64,000 nt of DNA, from positions 19,484 to 83,483 of the forward strand of contig JBFWXN010000016.1 of the NCBI GenBank assembly GCA_050187415.1. The letters are read 5' to 3'. The DNA is from Ga0077555 sp050187415. Its GTDB lineage: Bacteria; Pseudomonadota; Alphaproteobacteria; Rhizobiales; Hyphomicrobiaceae. A model generated the notes under the pieces. It made no database searches, was not told the origin of the DNA, and was given only the letters and a program-made list of their open reading frames with translations. The position numbers were made by a program, and so were the translations under genes. Below, one piece after another: positions 55,564 through 64,000 of this stretch (position 1 is its first letter; each line of letters opens with the position of its first letter).

Positions 55564-56391
55564 TCAGGCCGATCCTCCGAGGAGCGACGATATCTGATCA
55601 CCCGCCGATCTGAGCGCCACGCCGACGGTTGCGACCGATTTTGCGGGCAACTGATCCGATAGCCCGACGGCAACGACGGCGTGACTCATGGTGCCTTCGA
55701 AACCAATCACCGGTGCGGCGACAATGGTGACGCCGCGAATGTAATTGCCTCTGTCGACGCCGAAGCCCGCGCGCCGGGTGGCATCGACCTCGGCTCGCCA
55801 TGCTTTATAACTCGGTTGAGCATCCCACCTGAGCGTTTTGAATGCCCGCTCGATGGCCTCCTCCTCATGATGACCGAAGGCAGCCAAACAGCGGCCGGTT
55901 GCGCTGATCAAAGCCGGAAATCGGCTTCCGATATCGATATGCAGCCGAAACGCCGCCTCGGAGCGCGACATCGCCACGACGATCATGTGCCTGAGCCCGA
56001 TCACGCGGACCCCGATGGCGGTGACACTGTAGCGGCTCGCTATCGCGTCGAGCTTGGCTTGGGCCAGCATCGCAAACCCATCCTGTCGGAGGGCACTCCG
56101 GGCCAGCGTGAGCACGCCCGCATCGAGCGCGTAGCGCTTCGTGGCAGCGTCGGCCGCCACCAAACCCTCGGCAGCCAGCGCGCGGAGAATGTGCAGCGAC
56201 GTGCTCGGCACCAGGTCGAGTGCCCGCGCTATGGCATTGACACCGAGCGGCTCCGAGCTGCTCGCAAGCAGCCTGAGGATCGCAATGCCCCGCGTTATTG
56301 CCGGGACTGCACGCAGCACGGGCGGTCCACGGGTGCCGTCCGCGGGGTTACTCCGAGCATCGGCGTCGATCGCGTGAGAAGAGCTTTTCAT
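55564..56391 (-). CDS. IclR-family transcriptional regulator
   Basis: A 275-residue regulator with an N-terminal winged helix (AITRGIAILRLLASSSEPLG, NAIARALDLVPSTSLHILRAL, GLVAADAATKRYALD) and the IclR effector-binding domain (RLHIDIGSRFPALISATGRCL, ATRRAGFGVDRGNYIRGVT). IclR proteins control catabolic genes in response to the pathway substrate. The ATG at 56391 lies in an 18-base palindrome; a TTG at 56406 inside it is unlikely as a start. It diverges from the acyl-CoA ligase gene, the likely target operon. Confidence 0.9.
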   Translation of the reverse strand: MKSSSHAIDADARSNPADGTRGPPVLRAVPAITRGIAILRLLASSSEPLGVNAIARALDLVPSTSLHILRALAAEGLVAADAATKRYALDAGVLTLARSALRQDGFAMLAQAKLDAIASRYSVTAIGVRVIGLRHMIVVAMSRSEAAFRLHIDIGSRFPALISATGRCLAAFGHHEEEAIERAFKTLRWDAQPSYKAWRAEVDATRRAGFGVDRGNYIRGVTIVAAPVIGFEGTMSHAVVAVGLSDQLPAKSVATVGVALRSAGDQISSLLGGSA

Positions 56392-56408
56392 ATTGTCTAT
56401 ATACAATA
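56391..56408. promoter_or_regulatory. putative IclR operator
   Basis: TATTGTCTATATACAATA is a perfect 18-base dyad (TATTGT and ACAATA arms). It covers the first base of the regulator's start codon and lies in the divergent promoter region of the regulator and the acyl-CoA ligase operon. Its length and symmetry suit an IclR dimer or tetramer site. Confidence 0.5.
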
Positions 56409-56518
56409 GAAATATCGTCTGGACAATGCTTCAGGATTGCGCGAATAAAATGATCCAACACTTTCCATGTGCCCCCGCCGGGGCAACTTCGGCCGGGCCG
56501 GTCCGGGATTGGAACGCC

Positions 56519-58081
56519 ATGCGGCTTACAGAGCTCACCAGCCATGCCGACGCGCAGCGCCACTTCTCGCAGGAGAAGCTCTGGGAGCTGTTCGATGGCA
56601 ATCGGGAGCGGCTGAACCTCGCGCACGAATGCGTGGACCGCCATGCCACATCGCCCGACAGGGTGGCGGTTCGCATCGCCTACGCCGACGGCCGGGACGA
56701 GCACCTGACCTTTGCCCGCCTGAAGGCGCTTTCCTCGCAGATGGCTCACTTTCTAAAATCGCGCGGCGTGGGCCGGGGCGATCGCGTGGCGATCATGCTC
56801 GAGGCTACGCCGGCTTTCTATGCGGCATTCTTCGGCGCCATCAAGGCCGGGGCGATCGCCGTGCCGATGTTCACGCTGTTCGGGCCCGACGGCTTGCGGC
56901 TGAGGATCGACGACTGTGCCCCGAAGATGCTTCTCACCAATGCGGAGAAGCTGCCCATCGCGCAGGGCATCGCGGGGCTCGACGTGGTGATCGCGGACGA
57001 TGCGTTCGTCGGCTCGCTCGAGCGCTTTCCGTCGGAGTTCGCCTGGGACAGCAAGGCGAACGACTTGGCCGTGTTTCAATACACGTCCGGGACCACGCGC
57101 GAGTTGCCCGACGCGATCCGCCATACGCATCGCGCCGTCGTGGTTGTCATGGTCGCGGCGCTCTACGCGACGGGCGTGCGGACCGGGGACGAATTTTTCT
57201 GTCCGTCGTCGCCCGCGTGGGGCCATGGCATGTGGCACGGAACCCTCGCCCCCCTCGCGCTCGGCGTCACCATCGGCACCTACTCCGGCCGCTTCGATGC
57301 TGATCGCCTGATGCGCGCGCTGCAGGACTTTCGTGTCACAAATCTTTCAGCCGCCGCCACGCATTATCGCATGATGAAGAATGCCGGCACGGCGGGCCGC
57401 TACCGCTTCGCCCTGGAGAAGCTCACCTTCACCGGCGAACCGCTCGACAGCGAAACGCGCGACTTCGCAGCCGCAACCTTCGGCCGGCCACCCGCCAGTT
57501 TCTACGGCACGACCGAAATCGGCGTCATTCTCGCGAGCTATCCCGGCGCCAGCGACATCACAATGCCGGCGGGAGCGCTCGGGTTGCCGATGCCGGGTAT
57601 GCGGGTCCAAGTCCAGTACGGAGACGGCGCCGCCTGCGCACCCGGAGTGGTCGGCGAGATCAAGGTCTGGCGACGCGATGGGTGGGTTGCAACGAAAGAT
57701 CTCGGCCGAACGGACGAAGCCGGCTGGTTCTATCATGCGGGTCGCGCCGACGACGTCATCATCTCGGCCGGATGGACCATGAGCGCGGTGGAGATCGAGG
57801 ATGCCATACTGAAGCATCCGGACGTTGCGGAGGCCGCCGCCATCGGTGTTAGCGACGACGTGCGAGGCCAGGTGGTCAAGGCATTCGTCGTTGCCCGCCG
57901 GGCGGGGGACGATGTCCTGGCCGGCGAAATCCAGGATTTGGTGCGCCAGCGGCTTTCCGCGCACGAATACCCACGCCAGATCACTTTCGTTGCCGAGTTG
58001 CCCAAGACGCCAGCCGGCAAAGTCAACCGCAAGGTGCTGCGCGATCGCGAGACCGCAGCCGGCGCCGCAAGCAAGGGATGA
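56519..58081 (+). CDS. acyl-CoA ligase (ANL superfamily)
   Basis: A 520-residue AMP-forming acid-CoA ligase. The usual P-loop, TSGTTGxPKG-type, is here YTSGTTRELPDAIRHTHRA, with Arg-Glu where Gly-Lys is expected. SFYGTTEIGVI marks the adenylate site, KDLGRTDEAGWFYHAGRADD the Asp and hinge, and LPKTPAGKVNRKVLRDRE the catalytic Lys. The ATG at 56519 starts MRLTELTSHADAQRHFSQEK; frame codons upstream run to 56393 but overlap the palindromic operator. The MaoC-type gene starts seven bases after its stop. It presumably activates the pathway acid. Confidence 0.88.
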   Translation: MRLTELTSHADAQRHFSQEKLWELFDGNRERLNLAHECVDRHATSPDRVAVRIAYADGRDEHLTFARLKALSSQMAHFLKSRGVGRGDRVAIMLEATPAFYAAFFGAIKAGAIAVPMFTLFGPDGLRLRIDDCAPKMLLTNAEKLPIAQGIAGLDVVIADDAFVGSLERFPSEFAWDSKANDLAVFQYTSGTTRELPDAIRHTHRAVVVVMVAALYATGVRTGDEFFCPSSPAWGHGMWHGTLAPLALGVTIGTYSGRFDADRLMRALQDFRVTNLSAAATHYRMMKNAGTAGRYRFALEKLTFTGEPLDSETRDFAAATFGRPPASFYGTTEIGVILASYPGASDITMPAGALGLPMPGMRVQVQYGDGAACAPGVVGEIKVWRRDGWVATKDLGRTDEAGWFYHAGRADDVIISAGWTMSAVEIEDAILKHPDVAEAAAIGVSDDVRGQVVKAFVVARRAGDDVLAGEIQDLVRQRLSAHEYPRQITFVAELPKTPAGKVNRKVLRDRETAAGAASKG

Positions 58082-58088
58082 GGCCGAG

Positions 58089-59234
58089 ATGACAAAGACA
58101 GAGCAGCATTTTCCGAAAATTACCGAACAGGCGCTCTCGGACCTGCGGAAACGCATCGGCGTGCCGATCTCGGATACGCTCGAGCCCTGGTGCCACGAAG
58201 CGACGCGCGACAACATCCGTCACTATGCGCACGGCATCGGCGACGACAACCCGCTCTGGTGCAATCCGGAGTATGCGGCGACGACGCGTTTCGGCACGGT
58301 CGTGGCGCCTCCCTCGTTCCTGTTCGCTTGCGACCGCATCATCTCGGGCTATGTCGGCGGCCTGCCGGGCGTCCACGCCATGTGGTCGGGGGCGGATTGG
58401 ACCTGGCACCTGCCGCTCAAGCGCAACGACGAGGTGACGGCGCAAGCGCAACTGAAGGATCTGGTCGAGCATGAGACGCGCTTTGCCGGTCGGGCCGTGC
58501 AGCAGATCTACCATGTGAAATTCTACAATCAGCGGCGCGAGCTGGTTGCCGAGGCCGATAGCTGGTGCTTTCGCACCGATCGCGATTTCGCACGCGAGCA
58601 AGGCACCAAATACGAAGGCCTCAAGGACAAGCCGCAGCGCCGCTATACCGATGCCGAGCTGGAGAAGGTGTGGCAGCTCTACGCCAACGAGCAGGTCCGC
58701 GGTGCGACGCCTCGATATTTCGAGGACGTGACCGTCGGCGAGGCGCTGCCGTCGATGGCGAAGGGACCGATGACGGTGACAGGCTTCATCGCGTTCGCGC
58801 AAGGCTGGGGCGGCCTCTACATCCGCGCCAACAAATTGGCTTGGAAGATGATCCATCGCCACAAGGGTCTCGGCATTCCAAACCGGTTCGGCATTCCGGA
58901 TTGTCCCGAGCGCGTCCACTGGGAGCCGGAATTCGCTCTCATGGTCGGCGCGCCCGGAGCCTACGACTATGGGCCGGAGCGCTGCTCGTGGCTCACGCAT
59001 CATCTAACCAACTGGATGGGCGATGATGGTTTCCTCAGACGCGCAACCTGCAAGATCCGGCGCCATAATCCCGAGGGCGACCTGCTGTTCATCGACGGAA
59101 AGGTGACGGCAAAGCGAGTAGAAGGCGGGCGCCATCTGGTCGACGTCGAGCAATCGGCGGTCAACCAGGACGGCGAGCTTTCCATTCTCGGCACCGGCAC
59201 GGTCGAACTGCCGTCGCGCGCGCCCCAAGGTTGA
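58089..59234 (+). CDS. MaoC/FAS1-like dehydratase family protein
   Basis: A 381-residue double hot-dog protein. The N-terminal half contains AHGIGDDNPLWCNPEYAATT then GTVVAPPSFLF, the hydratase-2-like site (Asp and the following Asn/Pro). The C-terminal half repeats the fold (TPRYFEDVTVGEALPSM, TVTGFIAFAQGWGG). Such proteins hydrate or dehydrate hydroxyacyl-CoA thioesters. The ATG at 58089 lies seven bases after the ligase stop, with AGGGATGAGG upstream, so both form one operon with the dehydrogenase gene that follows. Confidence 0.85.
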   Translation: MTKTEQHFPKITEQALSDLRKRIGVPISDTLEPWCHEATRDNIRHYAHGIGDDNPLWCNPEYAATTRFGTVVAPPSFLFACDRIISGYVGGLPGVHAMWSGADWTWHLPLKRNDEVTAQAQLKDLVEHETRFAGRAVQQIYHVKFYNQRRELVAEADSWCFRTDRDFAREQGTKYEGLKDKPQRRYTDAELEKVWQLYANEQVRGATPRYFEDVTVGEALPSMAKGPMTVTGFIAFAQGWGGLYIRANKLAWKMIHRHKGLGIPNRFGIPDCPERVHWEPEFALMVGAPGAYDYGPERCSWLTHHLTNWMGDDGFLRRATCKIRRHNPEGDLLFIDGKVTAKRVEGGRHLVDVEQSAVNQDGELSILGTGTVELPSRAPQG

Positions 59235-59274
59235 TCAGGCGAGTTATCCGGCCAACCGGCAAAAGGTTCGAAGC

Positions 59275-60162
59275 ATGAATGAGACGATGCCGACACTGGG
59301 CTTCATCGGCCTCGGCGTGATGGGCGGTCCGATGTGCGCCAACGTAGCCAGAAAACATGGTGGGGCGGTGCATGCTTTCGACGTCACGCCGGCCGCGATC
59401 GAGGCGGTCGCGCCGGCCGGCGCCATCGCAGCCGCATCGATCGCCGACGTGGCCGCTGTCGCCGACATCGTCTTTCTTTCACTGCCCGGCGGCCAGCAGG
59501 TCGAGCAAGTCTGTCTCGGCGCGCGCGGCATTGCCGCGAGTGCCAGGCCGGGCACGCTGATCGTCGACCTGAGCACGACCAGCGTCGCCGACGCGCGACG
59601 CATCGGCGCCGAGTTGGCAAAGCACAGCATGGGATTTGCCGATGCGCCGGTGGCGCGCACGCGGCAGGCGGCGCAAGACGGCACGCTCAGCATCATGGTG
59701 GGCGCGAGCCCCGCCGTTTTTGGGCGGATCGAGCCGTTGCTGGCCTACATGGGTCGCGACGTCACGCACTGCGGCGACACAGGTTGCGGCCAGGTCGTCA
59801 AGTTGATCAACAACACGCTGGTCTTCGAGCATGTCGCAGCGCTGGCGGAAATGATGGTGGTCGCAGAGCGCGCAGGCGTCGCCCCCGCAACGTTGGCCGA
59901 AGCCGTCTCCAAGGGCTCGGGCGACAGCTTCGTTCTGCGCAACCACGGCATGAAGGCCATGGTGCCAAGGAGTTTTCCGGAAAAGGCGTTTCCGTCGACC
60001 TATGTCCTGAAGGATCTCGGTTATTCGATGGAGTTGGCGGAGAGCATGGGTGTCGAGCCGCGACTGCCGCGGCTGGTCGAGACGTATTACAGGGCGGCTA
60101 TCGACCAGGGACTTGGCGACAAGTACTTCCCGACCATCATCGAGGTGATCGGCAAGCGTTGA
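59275..60162 (+). CDS. 3-hydroxyisobutyrate dehydrogenase-family enzyme
   Basis: A 295-residue beta-hydroxyacid dehydrogenase. The Rossmann motif GLGVMGGPM is at residues 11-19. The substrate block is DAPVARTRQAAQDGTLSIMVG; the usual SGG of the substrate loop is replaced by ART. The catalytic Lys lies in GCGQVVKLINNTLVFEH. C-terminal helices (ESMGVEPRLPRLVETYYRAA) are typical. It follows the MaoC gene by 40 bases and is the third gene of the operon, where it may oxidise the hydroxyacid product. A similar protein is encoded at 15.9-16.8 kb. Confidence 0.88.
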   Translation: MNETMPTLGFIGLGVMGGPMCANVARKHGGAVHAFDVTPAAIEAVAPAGAIAAASIADVAAVADIVFLSLPGGQQVEQVCLGARGIAASARPGTLIVDLSTTSVADARRIGAELAKHSMGFADAPVARTRQAAQDGTLSIMVGASPAVFGRIEPLLAYMGRDVTHCGDTGCGQVVKLINNTLVFEHVAALAEMMVVAERAGVAPATLAEAVSKGSGDSFVLRNHGMKAMVPRSFPEKAFPSTYVLKDLGYSMELAESMGVEPRLPRLVETYYRAAIDQGLGDKYFPTIIEVIGKR

Positions 60163-60229
60163 CGCCAACGCCCCGGCTTAAGGCCCCCACTTTCTCGCGC
60201 GCTGATGCCGCCCCGCGAACGCGAACCGA

Positions 60230-61621
60230 CTAACCAGCGCGCAACGCCTCGCCGAGGTCCCGCGCCGAATGCTGCTCGAGCGCCAGCGCAACCGCGCGGA
60301 CCCGTTCAGCCTTGTCGGCGGGAGTCGTCATCGCGGCACAGGCGCGGAACTTCCCGCTGACGCCGTCTACGTCGAGCATGCGCTCACCGGCGCCGCTGTT
60401 CACGCGCACGTGGCGCGAGATCACGCGACCATCGCGCAGCTTCACGTTGACGCCACCCGAGAAGAATGTGGGGAAGGCCGTTTCCGGATCCGCCTTGCAG
60501 GCGACCTTGGCGGCAAGATCGAGCAGTTCGGGATCCGCGAAGGCGCTGTCCTTCAGCTCCGCAAGACCGAACTTGCCGCGCGCCAGGCACGTGGCGATCA
60601 CGAACTGGGCACTGAACTTGGCTTCGTAGTCGGTCGTCGGCACAATCTTGGCGGCGTGCGGCTCGGCGACGATCGGAAGCGTCGGTTCGGGCAACAGCGC
60701 CTCGACCTCGGCGATGTCGGCCGCCGACAGCTCGCGGGACAGCTCGATCGCAGCGTCGGCACAACCGTGGATGAAGTGGCAGACCGGATAGGGCTTGATG
60801 GCCGTCTCCGCCAGCAGCCACGTGCGGCCGAGCCCGGCAACGAGCTGTTCCTGATCCACCCCGGCCGCCTCGGATTGAAAGTGCGTCTCGAACAGGCCGA
60901 ACTTGCCCTCGTACGGCCGGCGCGGCCCCTTGAAGCCACGCTGCGCCAACACGGCCGCGGTGATGCCCGCCGCCGCCCCCCAGCCGGGATGCAGCCGCTT
61001 CGTCCAGGCGCCCTCTTCGAGAAACACTTGAATACCGGACGCCGTGCTTACCGCGATGCCCTGAGCACGCGTCAGAGCGTCAGCGTCGAGGCCGAGCAGC
61101 TTGCCCGCGATCACGGCCGAGCTGAAGTGGGACGCGATCGCCGTCGCGTGAAAGCCCGTATGGTGGAAGCGCCCATCGGCCGCCATGCCGACCCGGATCG
61201 CCGTCTCCATGCCCGCCACATAGGCGACCAGCATATCTCTGCCGCTGGCCCCGATCTGCTCGCCGATGGCCAATGCCGCGGGCAGGCACGCGACCGTCGC
61301 ATGAATGATGCTGCCGAGGTGCGTATCATCGAAATCGAGGCCGTGCATCAGGAGGCCATTAGCCAGCGCCGCGTCGCGGGCCGACAGACGCAGGGTGCTG
61401 CCCAGCACCGAGCACGTGCCCGCCCCGCCCAGCGCCTCGATGCCCTCGAGGGAGGTCGCTGCGAACGGATAGGCGTGCGACGCAAGGCCTGTGCCCAGAG
61501 CGTCGAGAATCTGGAGCTTTGCGCGCTCGCGCACGGCCCCGGGGATGTCGTCCCACGTCAATCCGCTTGCGAATTCGGAAATGATCTCGGACTTGGATTT
61601 TTGGGGAGCGGCTTTCTGCAT
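60230..61621 (-). CDS. MmgE/PrpD-family protein
   Basis: A 463-residue protein of the MmgE/PrpD family (2-methylcitrate dehydratase-like). Landmarks are LQILDALGTGLASHAYPFAA, then NGLLMHGLDFDDTHLGSIIH (the conserved Asp/His cluster), GFHATAIASHFSSAVIAGKL and KPYPVCHFIHGCADAAIELS. PrpD dehydrates 2-methylcitrate; many paralogs act on other tricarboxylic or itaconate-like acids. The gene is on the opposite strand to its neighbours and converges with the dehydrogenase operon, but the theme is the same. Confidence 0.9.
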   Translation of the reverse strand: MQKAAPQKSKSEIISEFASGLTWDDIPGAVRERAKLQILDALGTGLASHAYPFAATSLEGIEALGGAGTCSVLGSTLRLSARDAALANGLLMHGLDFDDTHLGSIIHATVACLPAALAIGEQIGASGRDMLVAYVAGMETAIRVGMAADGRFHHTGFHATAIASHFSSAVIAGKLLGLDADALTRAQGIAVSTASGIQVFLEEGAWTKRLHPGWGAAAGITAAVLAQRGFKGPRRPYEGKFGLFETHFQSEAAGVDQEQLVAGLGRTWLLAETAIKPYPVCHFIHGCADAAIELSRELSAADIAEVEALLPEPTLPIVAEPHAAKIVPTTDYEAKFSAQFVIATCLARGKFGLAELKDSAFADPELLDLAAKVACKADPETAFPTFFSGGVNVKLRDGRVISRHVRVNSGAGERMLDVDGVSGKFRACAAMTTPADKAERVRAVALALEQHSARDLGEALRAG

Positions 61622-61858
61622 CGGTTCCAGGTCTCAGGCGCTTAGAGTTGCAGGGCGCTGCGCAGCCTTCCGGCCGTTTTGCGTGGCGCTCCTCTCGATG
61701 GCGCACGTTGGCACAGCTTGCACCGGTTGGCGATCCATCGTGGCGAACGCCATCATAATCGCCGCACAAAGCCGGCCACGGCAATATCCGCCTCGACAAG
61801 CCGGGCGGGCACGGCGCATGCTGCGGTCAACGAAAGACCCACTGCCGGGAGCGCTTAC

Positions 61859-62818
61859 ATGTCCGATTTGCCGAAAAAGGTGCACGTCCACGAAGAAGGC
61901 CCACGCGAAGGCTTCCAGATCGAGCCCGGCCCGATCCCGACCTCCGACAAGATCCGCCTGATCGAGGCGCTAGCCGAAACGGGACTGCATCACATCCAGG
62001 CTTGCTCGTTCGTCTCACCCCGGGTCGTGCCGCAATGGGCGGACGCCGAGGACACCGTTGCCGGCTTCAAGGCCAAGCCCGGCGTCGACTACACGGCACT
62101 CTGGTTCAACGCGTCAGGTCTTGATCGTGCATTGAAGTTCAAGGACAAACTGACGCTTTCAGGCTCTATCTCGCTCGTCGCGACGGAGGGCTTCTGCAAG
62201 AAGAACCTCAACCGCACGCTGGCCGAGAACTATGAGGCCATGCGCAAGCAGACGGCCCTTCACATCGAGCGAGGCGTCGCCGTCAAGCGGATCGGCGTGA
62301 TGGCTGCGTTCGGCTGCAATTACTCGGGCGACGTTCCCGCCGAGCAGGTGGTCGAGCGCGTCGAGGACGGCTTCCGCCTCGCGGAGGAGGCCGGCGCGAC
62401 GATCGAGCTGATCTCGCTTGCCGACACCATGGGCTGGGCCATTCCGCCACGCCTGGAAAAGGTGATCGGGGCGGTGCGCAGCCGCTGGCCCTCGCATCGG
62501 ATCGGCCTGCATTTGCACGACACCCGCGGCATGGCAGTGGCCAATGCCCACGCGGCCATGAAAATGGGCGTCGCGCAGTTCGACTCGACGGTTGGCGGCC
62601 TCGGCGGCTGCCCCTTCGCGGGACAGAAGGGCGCGGCAGGCAATATCTGCACGGAAGAGCTTGTGCTGCTCTGCGAAGAGATGGGTGTCGAGACAGGTGT
62701 CGACCTCGACAAGTTGATCGAGGTCGGCCGCATGGCGGAGGAGATCGTCGGGCACGTGCTGCCATCCGAGCTCATTCACGCCGGCAGCCTCGACGCCTTC
62801 CGGCGCAAGGCGGCCTGA
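61859..62818 (+). CDS. hydroxymethylglutaryl-CoA lyase-family enzyme
   Basis: A 319-residue TIM-barrel lyase of the HMGL-like family. The N-terminal EEGPREGFQIEPGPIPTSDK carries the conserved Arg-Glu; the canonical sequence is D-x-RDG-Q, but here it is EGPREGFQ, as in HMG-CoA lyases. Metal ligands are in IGLHLHDTRGMAVANAHAAM (HxH) and FDSTVGGLGGCPFAGQKGA-like glycine block with the catalytic Cys. It would split an HMG- or citramalyl-type CoA into acetyl-CoA plus keto acid. GGGAG precedes the ATG at 61859. Its stop overlaps the CoA-transferase start. Confidence 0.9.
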   Translation: MSDLPKKVHVHEEGPREGFQIEPGPIPTSDKIRLIEALAETGLHHIQACSFVSPRVVPQWADAEDTVAGFKAKPGVDYTALWFNASGLDRALKFKDKLTLSGSISLVATEGFCKKNLNRTLAENYEAMRKQTALHIERGVAVKRIGVMAAFGCNYSGDVPAEQVVERVEDGFRLAEEAGATIELISLADTMGWAIPPRLEKVIGAVRSRWPSHRIGLHLHDTRGMAVANAHAAMKMGVAQFDSTVGGLGGCPFAGQKGAAGNICTEELVLLCEEMGVETGVDLDKLIEVGRMAEEIVGHVLPSELIHAGSLDAFRRKAA

Positions 62819-64000
62819 TGTCGCCTGAGATGCTGCCCCTCGCGGGCGTGCGCGTGCTCGAACTGTCACACACGGTGATGGGACCGACCGCGGGGCTCGT
62901 TCTGGCCGATCTCGGCGCGGACGTGATCAAGGTGGAGCCGGCGCCGAAAGGCGATCATACGCGCGGCCTTGGTGGCTTCGCGGCAGGCTTTTTCTCGGCG
63001 TTCAACCGAAACAAGCGCGGCATTGCGCTCGATCTCAAGCACGAGCATGGGCAGGCGGCATTCCACAGACTTGCCGCCAACGCCGACATCGTGCTCGAGA
63101 ATTACGGGCCGGGGACGATGGAGCGTCTCGGCTGCGGATGGGACGTGCTCGAGACATTGAACCCGCGGCTGATCTACCTGGCCCTCAAGGGCTACTTGCC
63201 GGGCCCCTACGCGCACCGGCCGGCGCTGGACGAAGTCGTGCAGTACCACGTCGGGCTCGCCTACATGACGGGCCCGCCCGGACGGCCGCTCAGAGCCGGC
63301 GCCTCGGTCATCGACATCCTCGGGGCCATCTTCGGTGTCATCGCCGTGCAGGCTGCTCTGCGCGAGCGCGACCAGACCGGCAAAGGACAGCGCGTGTCGT
63401 CGGCTTTGTTCGAGAGCGCAGCGTTTCTCATGGCATCGCACATGTCGGGCATCGTCGCGACGGGACAGGATATGCCGCCGATGCCCGCGCGGCGCGGTGC
63501 GTGGGCCATTTACGAGGTGTTCCCCTGCGATGACGGCGAACTCTTCATCGGCGTGACGAGCGATCAGCAATGGGCACGCTTCGTGGAGGAATTCGGGTTG
63601 CAGCAGCTCGCGGCCGATCCGCGGCTCGCGACCAACATCATGCGGGTCGGCGAGCGTGAATGGCTGATCCCGCGGTTGAAGGAAGTTGTTGCGGCGCTAC
63701 CAAAAAGCCAGGTCGCCGAACGGCTCGAGCGCGCGAAATGCTCCTGGGCCCCGGTCGGCAAGCCTGCAGACCTGTTCGAGGACGCCCACCTGATGGCGAC
63801 GAGCGGTCTGATCGAGACCTTCGTCAATCGCGCGGGCGGCGCCGAAGGGACGCCGCTCAGGCTTCCCGCCATGCCGTTCGCGCTGCACGACGATCAGCGG
63901 CTCGGATTGCGACGGCACGCACCGACGCTCGGTGAACACAACGCCGACGTGCTGGGCGAGGCAGGCTTCACGACCGACGAGATCGCCAGCTTAGCCGACA
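62818..64000 (+). CDS. CaiB/BaiF CoA-transferase (runs off window)
   Basis: A type III CoA-transferase, open to the end of the window (394 codons). The start overlaps the lyase stop (TGATG), so the two are coupled. MLPLAGVRVLELSHTVMGPT, AGLVLADLGADVIKVEP, then FSAFNRNKRGIALDLK and ENYGPGTMERLG are the standard family blocks. The catalytic Asp is expected in the PALDEVVQYHVGLAY block. It would move CoA between an acid of the pathway and a donor such as succinyl-CoA. The end is close to the usual C-terminus. Confidence 0.92.
   Translation, partial: MSPEMLPLAGVRVLELSHTVMGPTAGLVLADLGADVIKVEPAPKGDHTRGLGGFAAGFFSAFNRNKRGIALDLKHEHGQAAFHRLAANADIVLENYGPGTMERLGCGWDVLETLNPRLIYLALKGYLPGPYAHRPALDEVVQYHVGLAYMTGPPGRPLRAGASVIDILGAIFGVIAVQAALRERDQTGKGQRVSSALFESAAFLMASHMSGIVATGQDMPPMPARRGAWAIYEVFPCDDGELFIGVTSDQQWARFVEEFGLQQLAADPRLATNIMRVGEREWLIPRLKEVVAALPKSQVAERLERAKCSWAPVGKPADLFEDAHLMATSGLIETFVNRAGGAEGTPLRLPAMPFALHDDQRLGLRRHAPTLGEHNADVLGEAGFTTDEIASLAD

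Overview
The window is a GC-rich, densely coding chromosomal segment of an alphaproteobacterium, most likely of the order Hyphomicrobiales (Rhizobiales). The evidence is a CtrA master regulator beside a FliJ-like gene, the thyA-folA-hflK-hflC-degP order, a psd-pssA pair, and family proteins typical of that order (DUF2865, a GHNNGPP-motif protein, a Sel1 protein beside a ThiE-like gene). No tRNA, rRNA, CRISPR array, prophage or complete insertion sequence was seen. Genus cannot be fixed from the sequence.

Layout. 1-2.7 kb: a YcaO-domain protein followed by an animal-type heme peroxidase cut by the window edge, a possible RiPP-modification or peptide-oxidation locus. 3-11.5 kb (minus strand): metallo-hydrolase, phosphatidylethanolamine synthesis (pssA, psd), envelope proteolysis (degP, hflC, hflK), folA, thyA. 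11.7-14.4 kb: small membrane protein, CcdA plus exported thioredoxin, DM13 protein. 14.5-20.7 kb: luciferase-like monooxygenase, beta-hydroxyacid dehydrogenase, Sel1 protein, ThiE-like protein, ctrA with a clear terminator, FliJ-like protein. 21-27.8 kb: lipoprotein, second luciferase-like oxidoreductase, exported caspase-like protein with two LprI-like repeats, and uvrA carrying an in-frame palindromic element.

27.8-30.3 kb is accessory: a lower-GC FRG-domain gene directly behind uvrA, a lone membrane protein gene, and several families of palindromic repeats. One 41-bp palindrome occurs once inside uvrA and twice, identically, about 4.8 kb away. 30.3-36.9 kb is a catabolic block (TauD-type dioxygenase, LLM flavoprotein, enolase-superfamily dehydratase, Baeyer-Villiger-type monooxygenase, enoyl-CoA hydratase). 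37-42 kb holds cimA, GFA protein, GNAT and cysS in a tightly overlapping minus-strand chain that includes an unlisted 37-residue membrane peptide; cysS contains a strikingly AT-rich patch.

42-51.4 kb: a keto-pentenoate hydratase-like enzyme, DUF2865 protein, GNAT, mobA-mobB followed by a degenerate subtilisin-like protein, a DUF1761 gene with an apparent frameshift, acetyl-CoA synthetase and a ferredoxin-reductase-type flavoprotein. 51.4-55 kb: a peptide/opine-type ABC importer (two permeases, one binding protein) without ATPase genes. 55.5-64 kb: an IclR regulator divergent from a CoA-linked catabolic cluster (acyl-CoA ligase, MaoC-type dehydratase, hydroxyacid dehydrogenase, MmgE/PrpD, HMG-CoA lyase-like enzyme, CaiB/BaiF CoA-transferase). 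Together these genes suggest import and beta-oxidation-like or retro-aldol breakdown of an organic acid whose identity is not evident.
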